Shown: one piece after another, positions 18,707-26,820 of the stretch
Position numbering within the stretch: position 1 is the stretch's first letter
How the letters are laid out: every line of letters starts with the position of its first letter
NCBI RefSeq assembly: GCF_900142445.1
Contig: NZ_FRAV01000011.1
Location: 1 to 64,000 of the forward strand
Length of the DNA stretch: 64,000 nucleotides
Reading direction: 5' to 3'
From: Chryseobacterium polytrichastri
Lineage (GTDB): Bacteria; Bacteroidota; Bacteroidia; Flavobacteriales; Weeksellaceae
Program-made: the position numbers and the translations under genes
The notes under the pieces: model-generated
What the model was told of the DNA's origin: nothing
Database searches by the model: none
What the model saw: the letters and a program-made list of their open reading frames with translations, nothing else

Positions 18707-19990
18707 TCATTGCGAGAAACGAAGTGACGAAGCAATCTCTTATAAGAAACATTTAATCAAAACTTAACACCCAGTTTGTCATCCTGTAAGGATCTCAACA
18801 GTTGAAAGGAAAAATCTAAAAAGCGTATTAAGACTGCTTTGTTCGTTTTAGAAAAATGAAATAATCCTTGCTATTATATTGAGATTACTTCACCTTTGGT
18901 TTGCAATCACTTCTCTATTTTATTTTTTTGTTCGTTTTGCCTTGAAGCAAAAGAACCAAAAGTTCAAGACTTGGAAACTCCGGCTAAAAATAATCTATGC
19001 TCTCTAAAAATTCTAAAACTCGTGCGATAGCAATATAAGTTCTTCGGTAGTACATTTGTCACGCACTCAAACAGTAGAATTTTCTTAACGTTCGCATAGC
19101 TTATTTTCTTAACGCCTCCATTTCCTAGGTCGTTTATTTTCTGTCATTGCGAGGAACGAAGTAATCTCTTATAAGAAACATTTAATCCACAAGATATAAC
19201 ACAAAGTTTGTCATCCTGAAAGGATCTCAACGGTTGAAAGGGAAACCTAAAAAACTTATTAAAAATGCAATAATCTTTACTATTATATTGAGATTGCTTC
19301 ACCTTTGGTTTACAAGAACTTCTCTATTTTATTTTTTTGTTCGTTTTGCCTTGAAGCAAAAGAACCAAAAGTTCAAGACTTGGAAACTCCGGCTAAAAAT
19401 AATCTATGCTCTCTAAAAATTCTAAAACTCGTGCGATAGCAACATAAGTGCTTCGGTTGTACATTCGTCACGCACTCAAACAGTAGAATTTTCTTAACGT
19501 TCGCATAGCTTATTTTATTAACGCCTCCATTTCCTAGGTCGCTTATTTTCTGCCATTGCGAGGAACGAAGCAATCTCCCACAAACTCTAACACCCAGTTT
19601 GTCATCCTGGAAGGACCTCAACGGTTGAAAGGAAAAATCAAAAAGTATATTAAAACAGCTTTCTTACTTCTAAAAAAATGAAATAATCTTTACTATTATA
19701 TTGAGATTACTTCACCTTTGGTTTACAATAGCTTATCTATTTTTATTTTGTTCGTTTTGCCTTGAAGCAAAAGAACCAAAAGTTCAAGACTTGGAAACTC
19801 CGACTAAAAATAATCTATGCTCTCTAAAAATTCTAAAACTCGCGCGATAGCAATATGAGTTCTTCGGTAGTACATTTGTCACGCACTCAAACAGTAGAAT
19901 TTTCTTAACGTTCGCATAGCTTATTTTCTTAACGCCTCCATTTCCTAGGTCGTTTATTTTCTGTCATTGCGAGGAACGAAGCAATCTCTC
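18707..19990. repeat. Tandem array of three ~410-437 bp intergenic repeats (family A)
   Basis: Unit starts (YCATTGCGAG) lie at 18707, 19144, 19553 and, as a short fourth remnant, 19964, giving spacings of 437, 409 and 411 bp. Each unit has a short stem (ATTGC/GCAAT around GAGGAACGAA), a more variable stretch, then a nearly invariant block of roughly 220 bp. That block contains TTTTGC-cttgaa-GCAAAA and ends near CCTAGGTCG. Small frames inside it change between copies and are not coding. The stretch between tetR and the ACT gene (18653-20070) otherwise holds nothing. Confidence 0.9.
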
Positions 19991-20070
19991 AGTGACAGGA
20001 AAAAAATCTATTTTTTATCAATTGATAAATAGTTCCCGAAACATAAACTCTAGTTTTGTAGAAAAAAAAG

Positions 20071-20466
20071 ATGTCAGGAGAAAAAGATTTAGCCCTACTC
20101 CTCCAAAATATGGAGCCTGTCTTGAATTCAGGAGACTATGTTTTCTGTACCGTAGAAAACCTCAACCAAATTCCCAATATGGAAAAGCTATTGTTTTTCT
20201 TTCGCGAGACCGAAGCAATGACAATCGTTTTAGAAAAATCGGTTGCCGATGAATGGAATTTTGAATACACTTATATCTCTTCTTGGATTACCCTTAACAT
20301 ACATTCTTCACTGGAAGCGGTAGGATTAACCGCCGCTTTTGCCAATGCCTTAAAGCAAGAAAATATAAGCTGCAATGTGGTTGCCGCTTATTTTCATGAT
20401 CATATTTTTGTAGGAAAAGAGGATGCTGGAAAAGCGATGGAGGCGTTGAGGAAGATGGCTTTATAA
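20071..20466 (+). CDS. ACT-domain protein
   Basis: The 131-residue cytosolic protein fits the small stand-alone ACT-domain family. Its C-terminal half contains SWITLNIHSSLEAVGLTAAF and VVAAYFHDHIFVGKEDAGKA, the beta-alpha-beta pattern of ACT_7-like regulators. Such proteins bind small ligands, often amino acids, but no effector is known here. A -7 element TAGTTTTG (20051-20058) lies 12 bases before the ATG, so the gene has its own promoter. It begins 80 bp after the tandem repeat array. Confidence 0.82.
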   Translation: MSGEKDLALLLQNMEPVLNSGDYVFCTVENLNQIPNMEKLLFFFRETEAMTIVLEKSVADEWNFEYTYISSWITLNIHSSLEAVGLTAAFANALKQENISCNVVAAYFHDHIFVGKEDAGKAMEALRKMAL

Positions 20467-20505
20467 TGTTATAAGAGAAAAATAAAACGTTTGTGAAATA
20501 ATCAT

Positions 20506-20513
20506 TATATTTG
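20506..20513 (+). promoter_or_regulatory. -7 promoter element of the structured RNA candidate
   Basis: TATATTTG is a perfect TAnnTTTG element, placed so that transcription would start at about 20517-20520, the first base of the RNA's closing stem. A TTTG lies upstream at 20490-20493, closer than the usual -33 spacing. Confidence 0.6.
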
Positions 20514-20516
20514 TAA

Positions 20517-20692
20517 AGAACAGTGGCGGAAGATAGACGCTAAAGAGATTAGAATAAGCTACTCGGGTTAGGGTGGGTAAGTATAAAGTCTTAAGGGTAC
20601 ACACTTAGCATTAACCTTATGGTGTGTGAAGCAGTAACGTGCAAGATCCCTGATAAAACTTATTCGTACAGGTATTAAATCCTGTCTGTTCT
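20517..20692 (+). ncRNA. Unassigned structured RNA candidate, about 176 nt
   Basis: The segment closes on itself: AGAACAG (20517-20523) pairs with CTGTTCT (20686-20692). Inside lie a 5' hairpin TGGCG/CGCTA (20524-20528 with 20538-20542), a long-range stem GAATAAG/CTTATTC (20552-20558 with 20659-20665) and a 3' hairpin ACAGG/CCTGT (20668-20672 with 20681-20685). Within the long arm is a hairpin ACACAC/GTGTGT (20599-20604 with 20622-20627). GGTTA (20566-20570) could also pair with TAACC (20612-20616). A perfect -7 element precedes it and a terminator-like hairpin follows at 20751-20770. It lacks tmRNA, RNase P and SRP signatures; a divergent 6S RNA cannot be excluded. Confidence 0.55.
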
Positions 20693-20750
20693 ATTTTAAT
20701 GATAATGCCTGTGCAGTATTATCACTATGATACTATAACAAAATAAATTG

Positions 20751-20770
20751 AGCTATATTTTATAGCTTTT
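20751..20770 (+). terminator. Terminator-like hairpin downstream of the RNA candidate
   Basis: AGCTATA (20751-20757), loop TTT, TATAGCT (20761-20767), then TTT. It could end the RNA transcript about 60 nt after the closing stem; another small hairpin, GATAAT/ATTATC (20701-20723), lies between. Confidence 0.5.
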
Positions 20771-20782
20771 AAAACTGAGTTT

Positions 20783-21043
20783 ATGGAATATTTAGAAAAT
20801 ATTCCTTTGCACTCTAAGATTGTGGAACTATCTTATTTCTATTTTCACTCCTACAGTGAAAATTCTTATTATTAGGCATCACACCAAATTGTTACTTCTC
20901 TAATATCCGTTAGTAGTATTGTTATTTCAGCCAGTCTAGGCATTGTTAATTACTTGGATTGAGAGAAGGGCAGCAACCAAAAAGAACAATTGCAAAATCA
21001 AATTGATTCATTGAATAGTAGAATAAAAAGGCTTTGTAAATAA
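20783..21043 (+). pseudogene. Decayed small membrane/coiled-coil protein gene
   Basis: One continuous 87-codon frame from ATG 20783 to TAA 21041-21043 is interrupted by in-frame TAG at 20873 and TGA at 20960. The frame still reads like a protein across both stops. A soluble N-terminus (MEYLENIPLHSKIVEL) is followed by a hydrophobic stretch (IVTSLISVSSIVISASLGIV), then a charged coiled-coil tail (KEQLQNQIDSLNSRIKRL). TGA could derive from a TGG Trp codon. Two stops with an otherwise intact pattern suggest recent inactivation. The intact family is not one I recognise. Confidence 0.5.
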
Positions 21044-21186
21044 TAAAGGTATTTTATCTCTTTAAGCTTAACTGAGCTTACATTTTCATTCTACTATACT
21101 CAAGCATATTCAAATATCCTTATAAAAGCAAATTTCGCCTACCTTCGAAATGACAGAAGAAAAGAAAATATTACAGAAGCAAATCC

Positions 21187-21393
21187 TTATTTTCCTTTTT
21201 TTAAGCTTTCAATATACCCACTATTTTTCCCATCCCAATAGCATATAATACAACGATTATTTTCGAAAATGTGAGAACAGTTTGGATAATTATAAAGAAT
21301 GTGAGCACATTCAGGACATAGACTTGCCATTGGAGATTTAGCTACAAAATAATAACTCTCACATTCATCGCATTTCTTTATTTCAGGTTTCAT
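21187..21393 (-). CDS. Small zinc-ribbon-like protein
   Basis: The 68-residue protein has two probable metal sites. Cys8-x2-Cys11 and Cys26-x2-Cys29 form a zinc-ribbon knuckle pair, and Cys39, His41, Cys48 and Cys51 form a possible second site. It has a short basic C-terminus and no signal peptide or membrane segment. Small zinc ribbons often bind nucleic acid or proteins, but no specific family is recognised. It lies alone between the decayed gene and a VOC gene. Confidence 0.6.
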   Translation of the reverse strand: MKPEIKKCDECESYYFVAKSPMASLCPECAHILYNYPNCSHIFENNRCIICYWDGKNSGYIESLKKGK

Positions 21394-21484
21394 GAGTGAA
21401 TAAATTGTATGGTTAGATTCGTTCTATAAAGAAAAGCAATTTCCTTACTTTCAAATATACAGAATTAATAACGTCACAAAAACT

Positions 21485-21518
21485 AAAACCTACCACTTCC
21501 AACAAAGCAGTAGGTTTA
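21485..21518 (-). terminator. Intrinsic terminator after VOC gene
   Basis: AAACCTAC (21486-21493) pairs with GTAGGTTT (21510-21517). Read on the minus strand the stem is followed by a T-rich stretch, 23 bp beyond the VOC stop codon. Confidence 0.65.
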
Positions 21519-21540
21519 TTTACATCTAAAAACAGCCAGT

Positions 21541-21936
21541 CTAACTAAACTTCTCAATCGCCTCCACACTCACAGGCGTAAAAAAGTTAATTAAATTCCC
21601 ATCAGGATCTGAAAATAACAGCGAGCGATTTCCCCAAGGCATTGTCGTAGGCTCTTGAATAATATCGGTGGTAATTTGTTTAATTCTTTCATATTCTTCA
21701 TCCACATTGGCAACCCGAAATTCTATAATTGTATTTTTGGTACCGGCTGATTCTGTTAGATTGTCACCGAATAACTTCATGGTACGGACGCTTCCTATTG
21801 CAATCGTGATGGTGCCTGTAGAAAGTTCCGCAAAATCTTCTGTAAACCATTGCGCTGTTAATCCAATAGCTTTTTCATAAAATTCAACGCATGGTTTGAT
21901 GTCTTTCGTAATAATTCTTAAGGAGGTTAGTTTCAT
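21541..21936 (-). CDS. VOC-family (glyoxalase/bleomycin-resistance-like) protein
   Basis: The 131-residue protein is a single vicinal-oxygen-chelate unit with paired beta-alpha-beta-beta-beta modules. It starts MKLTSLRIITKDIKPCVEFYEKAIGL and has the C-terminal SDPDGNLINFF typical of the fold, whose Glu/Asn/His positions shape the metal site. Members include dioxygenases, isomerases and antibiotic-binding proteins. Nothing in the sequence or context fixes the substrate. It is monocistronic. Confidence 0.85.
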   Translation of the reverse strand: MKLTSLRIITKDIKPCVEFYEKAIGLTAQWFTEDFAELSTGTITIAIGSVRTMKLFGDNLTESAGTKNTIIEFRVANVDEEYERIKQITTDIIQEPTTMPWGNRSLLFSDPDGNLINFFTPVSVEAIEKFS

Positions 21937-22109
21937 AGGGTTGGTTATTGATAATTTATATAATTTTAAGCAAAAGTAATAGAGAGTTGTGACAACAGTC
22001 TGTCAGTAAAGTTGTACTATTGAAATAATCAATCAAAATCTAGATTAGGGCTAATTATTTAAAAATACATGTAACATCCAAGTCCGTCCAATTGTCTTTT
22101 AAGTAACCT

Positions 22110-23516
22110 ATGAATACTAAAAACATTTTCTTCTCACTGAGCTTTGCTTTGTCAGGAGGTGCGGCAACAGCCCAAGAGATTCCGAAATCATTATCCAATA
22201 CCGTCTGGCTACAGCAGGGCTATGACCGGATTTTAACGATAAAAGATTCCACCTATTCCTATTACAATATCAATAGTGTTACGTGCAAACCAATGATAGA
22301 TGGTGTTTTTAAGGACCGTTTCAAAATGGTTTCTCTGAAAAAAGGAGCGCTGATCGTCAACCCTGGCGGAATCGTTCATTATAATTTCACCGCTCTTGAC
22401 CAACTGCCCGCCAACTGTACAAGAGAAGCAAGAAAGGAACTATCCTATCCTAAGAACTTTCAAGTATTCTGGGAAACGTTTCAAAATAATTATGCCTTTT
22501 TCAAAGAGCGGAAAATTGATTGGAAAGCCATCTATGATGAATATTTTCCATTAGTTCAAAATGCTAAAACCGATAAAGAATTTGCAGGAATTTTAAAAGA
22601 GATTGTAGGAAAAATGAAAGACGGACATATCCGACTTGATCTTCCTGATGATTTAAAGGAAAAACCAGCACCAATAGCAATCGCAACAGGAACTGTACAT
22701 TTAAGACAAGCATTATTATCAGATTTAAAAAACACCTACATCAAAGAATTAAAATCATATAATGGAGGTGTTCTGCAATGGGGATTTTTAAAGGACAGCA
22801 AAGTGGGCTATATCATCATTTCCGATATGAATAATTTTGCCAATTATATTCCCGAAGAACAGCAGAATTCAAAAGAATTCAGAGCATTGTACGATAAAAT
22901 AAGTGAAGCTAAACCTCCTCAACAAATGTTTGACGATGAAATAGCAGGAACAGAAAAGATTATGAAAACCGTTCTCCATGATTTAGAGGGCTCCACTTCT
23001 ATGGTCATTGATCTTCGTTTTAATGGCGGAGGTTATGAAACGGTTGCTTTAAAACTGTTAAGCTATTTTGTAAAATCTAAAAAGAAAGTCATTTCCATTA
23101 CTGCAAAAACCAGTTCAGGGTTTACTCCGAAGCAAGATTACACACTGTATCCTGTGGAAAAAGGCTACGACCAACCCGTATATTTGCTTCTCGGTCCCAA
23201 CACCGCAAGCGCTGCAGAAATCTTTGCTCTTGCCACGCTGGAGTATCCCCATATTACCCGCGTTGGAAGCAGAACCTCAGGCATATTCTCAGAGATTCTT
23301 TGGAAAGAACTTCCTAATGGTTGGGAATTCAGCCTTTCCAACGAGATCTATACCGATAACAAAGGAAAAGCCTACGAAGCAACCGGAATTCCTGTTAATA
23401 TAGAAATGAATTACCCCAGAAAGCATCCTGATTTTAATAACAGCTTTTACCCTAATGAAGTCTTTAAAGACCAAGCACTGGATAAAGTATTGGAGTTAGA
23501 ACTCTTAAGAAAATAA
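22110..23516 (+). CDS. S41-family C-terminal-processing-type peptidase, exported
   Basis: The 468-residue protein has a signal peptide (about residues 1-21, ending ATAQ) and a tricorn/CtpA-like helical N-domain (about 110-175). The S41 catalytic domain contains MVIDLRFNGGGYE near residue 300 and GPNTASAAEIFALA, whose Ser-Ala-Ala-Glu centre holds the predicted nucleophile. GSRTSGIFS is the oxyanion-side motif. No PDZ domain is evident. Such proteins degrade or trim periplasmic or lipoprotein substrates. It is followed by a hairpin terminator and is not in an operon. Confidence 0.87.
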   Translation: MNTKNIFFSLSFALSGGAATAQEIPKSLSNTVWLQQGYDRILTIKDSTYSYYNINSVTCKPMIDGVFKDRFKMVSLKKGALIVNPGGIVHYNFTALDQLPANCTREARKELSYPKNFQVFWETFQNNYAFFKERKIDWKAIYDEYFPLVQNAKTDKEFAGILKEIVGKMKDGHIRLDLPDDLKEKPAPIAIATGTVHLRQALLSDLKNTYIKELKSYNGGVLQWGFLKDSKVGYIIISDMNNFANYIPEEQQNSKEFRALYDKISEAKPPQQMFDDEIAGTEKIMKTVLHDLEGSTSMVIDLRFNGGGYETVALKLLSYFVKSKKKVISITAKTSSGFTPKQDYTLYPVEKGYDQPVYLLLGPNTASAAEIFALATLEYPHITRVGSRTSGIFSEILWKELPNGWEFSLSNEIYTDNKGKAYEATGIPVNIEMNYPRKHPDFNNSFYPNEVFKDQALDKVLELELLRK

Positions 23517-23544
23517 TGATCGATTTGAAAAGAAACTGAAAGTT

Positions 23545-23593
23545 AGAAGAAGGAAGTTATAAAGGTCAACAGCATCTCCCAGCTTCCTTCTTT
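23545..23593. terminator. Terminator between S41 peptidase and convergent kinase
   Basis: AGAAGAAGGAAG (23545-23556) pairs with CTTCCTTCTTT (23583-23593) across a long loop. It lies between two convergent genes and could act in both directions. Confidence 0.55.
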
Positions 23594-23620
23594 CAGCCTT
23601 TCAACCTTAATACTCTCAGT

Positions 23621-24937
23621 CTATTTCAAGAACCACAATTCAAAACTGCTCCCCTCTTCCAACCCTTGGTAATTGAGATATCCGCCATGTGCTTCCATAA
23701 TACTTTTGGTTAATGTTAATCCAATTCCGGAACCATTGGCTCTGGTCGTAAAAAACGGAAGAAAAATTTTATCTCTAATTTCCGAAGTAATCCCTGAACC
23801 GTTGTCAGTAATACTTACAATAATTCTGTTGTTATGAGAGGTTACGGTAGTTTTGATGATCTTTTTTTCTTTTTCAGAAACCGCAAAAATGGCATTCAGA
23901 TAAAGGTTGATAAGGCTTCGCTCAATCATTTTTTCATCCGCAGAAACCATAAAATCTTCTATTTCCAACACCATCAGAATATCTTGTTTTTCAAATTCAG
24001 TTTTTAGAAAACTCACAGCAGATTCAATCGTTTTTTTAAGAGATACAGCAGCAAGTACAGGTTTAGGAAGTTCTGCTACCTGACGATAATCGTCTACAAA
24101 ATGCAACAATTGCTTAGATTTAGAATTGATGATCATCAAACTTTCCTTCATTTCCTGTTGGTCTTCCTTGTCTATCGTTTCCTGATTGCTGATGTATTCA
24201 AGATTCTGGATGAGGCTGTTCACGGGAGTTAGCGTATTCAAAAGCTCGTGAGAAATTACTTTCATTAAATTATTCCAAGCCAGTTTTTCTTTCTGTTCAA
24301 TAATTTTCTGCAAAGATTCCATCGTGATAATGAAAAATTGATGTTGTGTACTTTTCACTTTTTTAGTTCTGAGAGAAAAAGACTGTGTAGAATTTCCACG
24401 GATAGATACATCAAAAAACTCCTGAGAGCTGCGATATCCTGTATCTTCAATGATTTTATAAAACTCAGGAACCTTTGATTCATACATTTGCCATACATTA
24501 TATTTCGGAACCTGCAGAATATCCAAAAAAGCATTATTTACGTAAAATACGTCCCAGTTTCCCTCTCTTTCGCTGAGGATCATCAAGCCTGTTTCCATAT
24601 GATCCAGGATGCTTTCGTACAGCAATTTGTAGGAAGATAAAGAAAACTGCTCTTCCTTACTTTGATAGTAAAGACCAATGCTGCTGTCCAGAAGTTCAGC
24701 CCCTTCTTCTTTTGGATATAATGAAAAATCTTTTCTTCGGATGGATGAAATGATCTTTTCCGCTTTTGAAATTTCATAAGCAGAGGCTGAATTAATTAAC
24801 GCCACAAAAACAACCATGACCGCTGCAAAAAGAATCGCATTGATCCATTTCTGTTCTAAAAAAAAGTGATACCCGATAATTCCACTTGCGATTGCCAAGA
24901 TGCTGTACATCAGCCACGCATATTTATTTCTGATCAT
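23621..24937 (-). CDS. NtrB-like membrane sensor histidine kinase
   Basis: The 438-residue protein has two N-terminal membrane segments (about residues 8-23 and 33-50), a PAS-like domain (about 105-215), and a dimerisation/phosphoacceptor box MKVISHELLNTLTPV near residue 235. The HATPase_c domain has DNGSGI and GSGIGLTLTKSIM. It lies downstream of a sigma-54-type response regulator on the same strand. The 315-bp gap between them carries a palindromic repeat element. The pair faces away from an efflux operon that has a sigma-54 promoter, which points to it as the sensor for that system. Confidence 0.9.
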   Translation of the reverse strand: MIRNKYAWLMYSILAIASGIIGYHFFLEQKWINAILFAAVMVVFVALINSASAYEISKAEKIISSIRRKDFSLYPKEEGAELLDSSIGLYYQSKEEQFSLSSYKLLYESILDHMETGLMILSEREGNWDVFYVNNAFLDILQVPKYNVWQMYESKVPEFYKIIEDTGYRSSQEFFDVSIRGNSTQSFSLRTKKVKSTQHQFFIITMESLQKIIEQKEKLAWNNLMKVISHELLNTLTPVNSLIQNLEYISNQETIDKEDQQEMKESLMIINSKSKQLLHFVDDYRQVAELPKPVLAAVSLKKTIESAVSFLKTEFEKQDILMVLEIEDFMVSADEKMIERSLINLYLNAIFAVSEKEKKIIKTTVTSHNNRIIVSITDNGSGITSEIRDKIFLPFFTTRANGSGIGLTLTKSIMEAHGGYLNYQGLEEGSSFELWFLK

Positions 24938-25044
24938 GATTTTTCTTCTATTTTGTTGATACTAAATAATAACAATGAAATGATTGGATTTTTTAATCTT
25001 TGAGTCTGCTTACATTAAAAAAAATTCCAATTTTATCATTTAAT

Positions 25045-25181
25045 TTTTTACCATTAAGAAGTACTTTAAGAGTTTTAGAATATTAAGTTTTTAGCTTCGC
25101 TTTAAGCCAATGCACTTAAAAAATCCATGGATTTTTCTCTTAACCTTCCTTAATAACTAAATTTCTCTTAATGGTTAAAAA
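25045..25181. repeat. Dispersed repeat D, copy 1, with terminal inverted repeats
   Basis: Ends are near-perfect inverted repeats: TTTTTACCATTAAGA (from about 25045) and TCTTAATGGTTAAAA (25166-25180). Inside is a perfect palindrome, AAAAATCCATGGATTTTT (25119-25136). A related copy lies at about 54461-54610. It sits between the NtrC-like and NtrB-like genes, so it is probably transcribed within that operon. The 24938-25252 gap holds nothing else. Confidence 0.72.
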
Positions 25182-25252
25182 CTTCAAGTTCATTTTCAAA
25201 TATAACACCCACAGTCTCAACATTATGATTAAAAGTCTAAAATCTACCCTAT

Positions 25253-26596
25253 TTACAATCCAAATTTCTCCATTCTTCTGTACAACGCAGCGCGGGACAA
25301 TCCCAAGTCTTCTGCTGCTAAAGAAATATTTCCGGTATGCTTTTTCAGTGCTTTTTTGATCAAGACTTCTTCCATTTCTTCAATATTGAGATTCACAATG
25401 GTGCTTTCGTGTTCTTCAATCTGAGGCATCAACAATTGTAACTTGTTGTCATTAGATAAAATAACACTTCTTTCGAGACAATGATCCAGTTCACGGATAT
25501 TTCCCGGCCATGGATAATTTTTTAAAGTCAACAATAAATCATCCGTGAGTTCAAGGTTGGGTTGATGGTATTTCTGTTTATAGCGATCCAGAAAATAATG
25601 AGCTAACAACCCAATATCTTCCTGTCTTTCCCTTAAAGCAGGAATCTGAATTTCCACCGTATTGATTCTGTAATATAAATCCTGGCGAAACCGATTCTCA
25701 GCCACCGCTTTTTTAAGGTTCTCATTCGTGGCAAAAATAAAACGGACATCCAACAACCGTTCTTTAGACTCTCCTAGCCTCGATAATTTTCTGTTTTGAA
25801 TCAGGCTTAATAATTTGGTTTGAAGTTGAAGCGGCAGGTTTCCGATCTCATCTAAAAATACCGTTCCATTCTGTGCATTTTCTATCTTTCCTGAGTAATC
25901 CTGATTTGCATCGGTAAATGCTCCTTTTTTATAACCAAACAATTCTGCCTCAAAAAGACTTTCTGAAATACTCCCCAAATCAATATGTACAAACGGTTCA
26001 TTTTTCCTTTCCGATTGCTCGTGGATGGATTCTGCTAATACATATTTTCCGGTTCCGTTTTCGCCTAACAATAATACGTTTGCATCGGTGGGCGCTACTC
26101 TTCTGATCTGCTCCAGCACTTCCTGCATTTTCTTGGAGTGGCTCTCCAACTGATATTGATTATTCTTTTGGTTTACATTTTCCCATTGGCTGAGCTTTCT
26201 GTTTTTTCTGGAAATATCTACTGCAAGGTTTACCGAAGCGTATAGTTTTTCATTATTCCAAGGTTTCAAAATAAAATCCGAAGCCCCATTTTTTAACGCT
26301 TCTACCGCCAATTCTACTTCACCGTAAGCTGTCATCAGAATAATAGGAAGATGAGGTTCAAGCGTTTTAATTTCATTCATCCAATACAAACCGTCCTGGC
26401 CACTTTCAAACCCTTTTCTGAAATTCATATCCAATACCACGACATCAACCTGATTTTCAGTCATAAACTTCATAATCTGAGCAGGCTTGCTGAGACAGCT
26501 GACCTCCGAGAAAAACTTCTTCAGCCAAACCCTTGCAGAAAATAAAATATCTTCGTCGTCATCTACAATTAAAATATGAGCTTCTTTTTTACGCAT
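25253..26596 (-). CDS. Sigma-54-dependent response regulator (NtrC family)
   Basis: The 447-residue protein has a receiver domain (phospho-Asp56 in VVVLDMNF, Lys111 in ILKPW). A central AAA+ domain has Walker A GENGTGK (178-184), the sigma-54 contact loop as GAFTDA (225-230) and VFLDEIGNLPL as Walker B. A C-terminal Fis-type helix-turn-helix follows (NISLAAEDLGLSRAALYRRM). The canonical loop is GAFTGA; a D variant is, to my knowledge, common in Bacteroidota members. It is divergent from the HlyD/ABC/TolC operon, which has matching enhancer palindromes and a -24/-12 promoter. Confidence 0.93.
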   Translation of the reverse strand: MRKKEAHILIVDDDEDILFSARVWLKKFFSEVSCLSKPAQIMKFMTENQVDVVVLDMNFRKGFESGQDGLYWMNEIKTLEPHLPIILMTAYGEVELAVEALKNGASDFILKPWNNEKLYASVNLAVDISRKNRKLSQWENVNQKNNQYQLESHSKKMQEVLEQIRRVAPTDANVLLLGENGTGKYVLAESIHEQSERKNEPFVHIDLGSISESLFEAELFGYKKGAFTDANQDYSGKIENAQNGTVFLDEIGNLPLQLQTKLLSLIQNRKLSRLGESKERLLDVRFIFATNENLKKAVAENRFRQDLYYRINTVEIQIPALRERQEDIGLLAHYFLDRYKQKYHQPNLELTDDLLLTLKNYPWPGNIRELDHCLERSVILSNDNKLQLLMPQIEEHESTIVNLNIEEMEEVLIKKALKKHTGNISLAAEDLGLSRAALYRRMEKFGL

Positions 26597-26669
26597 GTTG
26601 TTGTTTTTATGGATGTATTAAACTTGTTTAAACAGACTTATTATTTTATTCATTAAAAATAAGTATTAA

Positions 26670-26710
26670 AGTGTTCATTTCCGTACAGAAAGTGTTCGAT
26701 AATGAACACT
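26670..26710 (+). promoter_or_regulatory. Upstream activator palindromes for the NtrC-like regulator
   Basis: AGTGTTCATT (26670-26679) and AATGAACACT (26701-26710) are perfect 10-bp inverted repeats. A third half-site, AGTGTTC (26691-26697), forms a tighter palindrome with the last (AGTGTTC-gataat-GAACACT). They lie about 60-100 bp upstream of the -24/-12 promoter, a normal distance for enhancer binding. Confidence 0.75.
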
Positions 26711-26771
26711 CCAAATTTCTTATCAATAAGACTTCTCCAGATTTTCAAGCACTTATGCGATTGTATTCTTC

Positions 26772-26786
26772 TGGCATCCGTATTGT
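26772..26786 (+). promoter_or_regulatory. Sigma-54 (-24/-12) promoter of the efflux operon
   Basis: TGGCATCCGTATTGT matches the TGGCAcgN4TTGc consensus at 12 or more informative positions, with the -24 GG and -12 G at correct spacing. The predicted start is about 26798, 20-25 bases before the HlyD ATG. The adjacent NtrC-type activator supports it. Confidence 0.8.
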
Positions 26787-26820
26787 GTAATCAACTGTAA
26801 TAAAATGAGTTATCTCTAAT

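Noticed and set aside
19234..19621. Small reading frames within the tandem repeat
   Set aside because: The frames change or break between copies, lack conserved starts and coincide with repeat DNA, so they are not genes.
18707..19990. CRISPR-like array
   Set aside because: Repeats are 410-437 bp long with only three copies and no short regular repeat-spacer pattern, and no cas gene is near.
20517..20692. tmRNA, RNase P RNA or SRP RNA
   Set aside because: The segment lacks a tRNA-like end with a tag reading frame, the GAGGAAAGUCC-type P RNA core and the GGAAGGAAGCAGC SRP loop.
20783..21043. Stop-codon recoding (TGA as Trp or TAG read-through)
   Set aside because: All other genes use stops normally and both TAG and TGA occur in this one frame, so decay is simpler than recoding.
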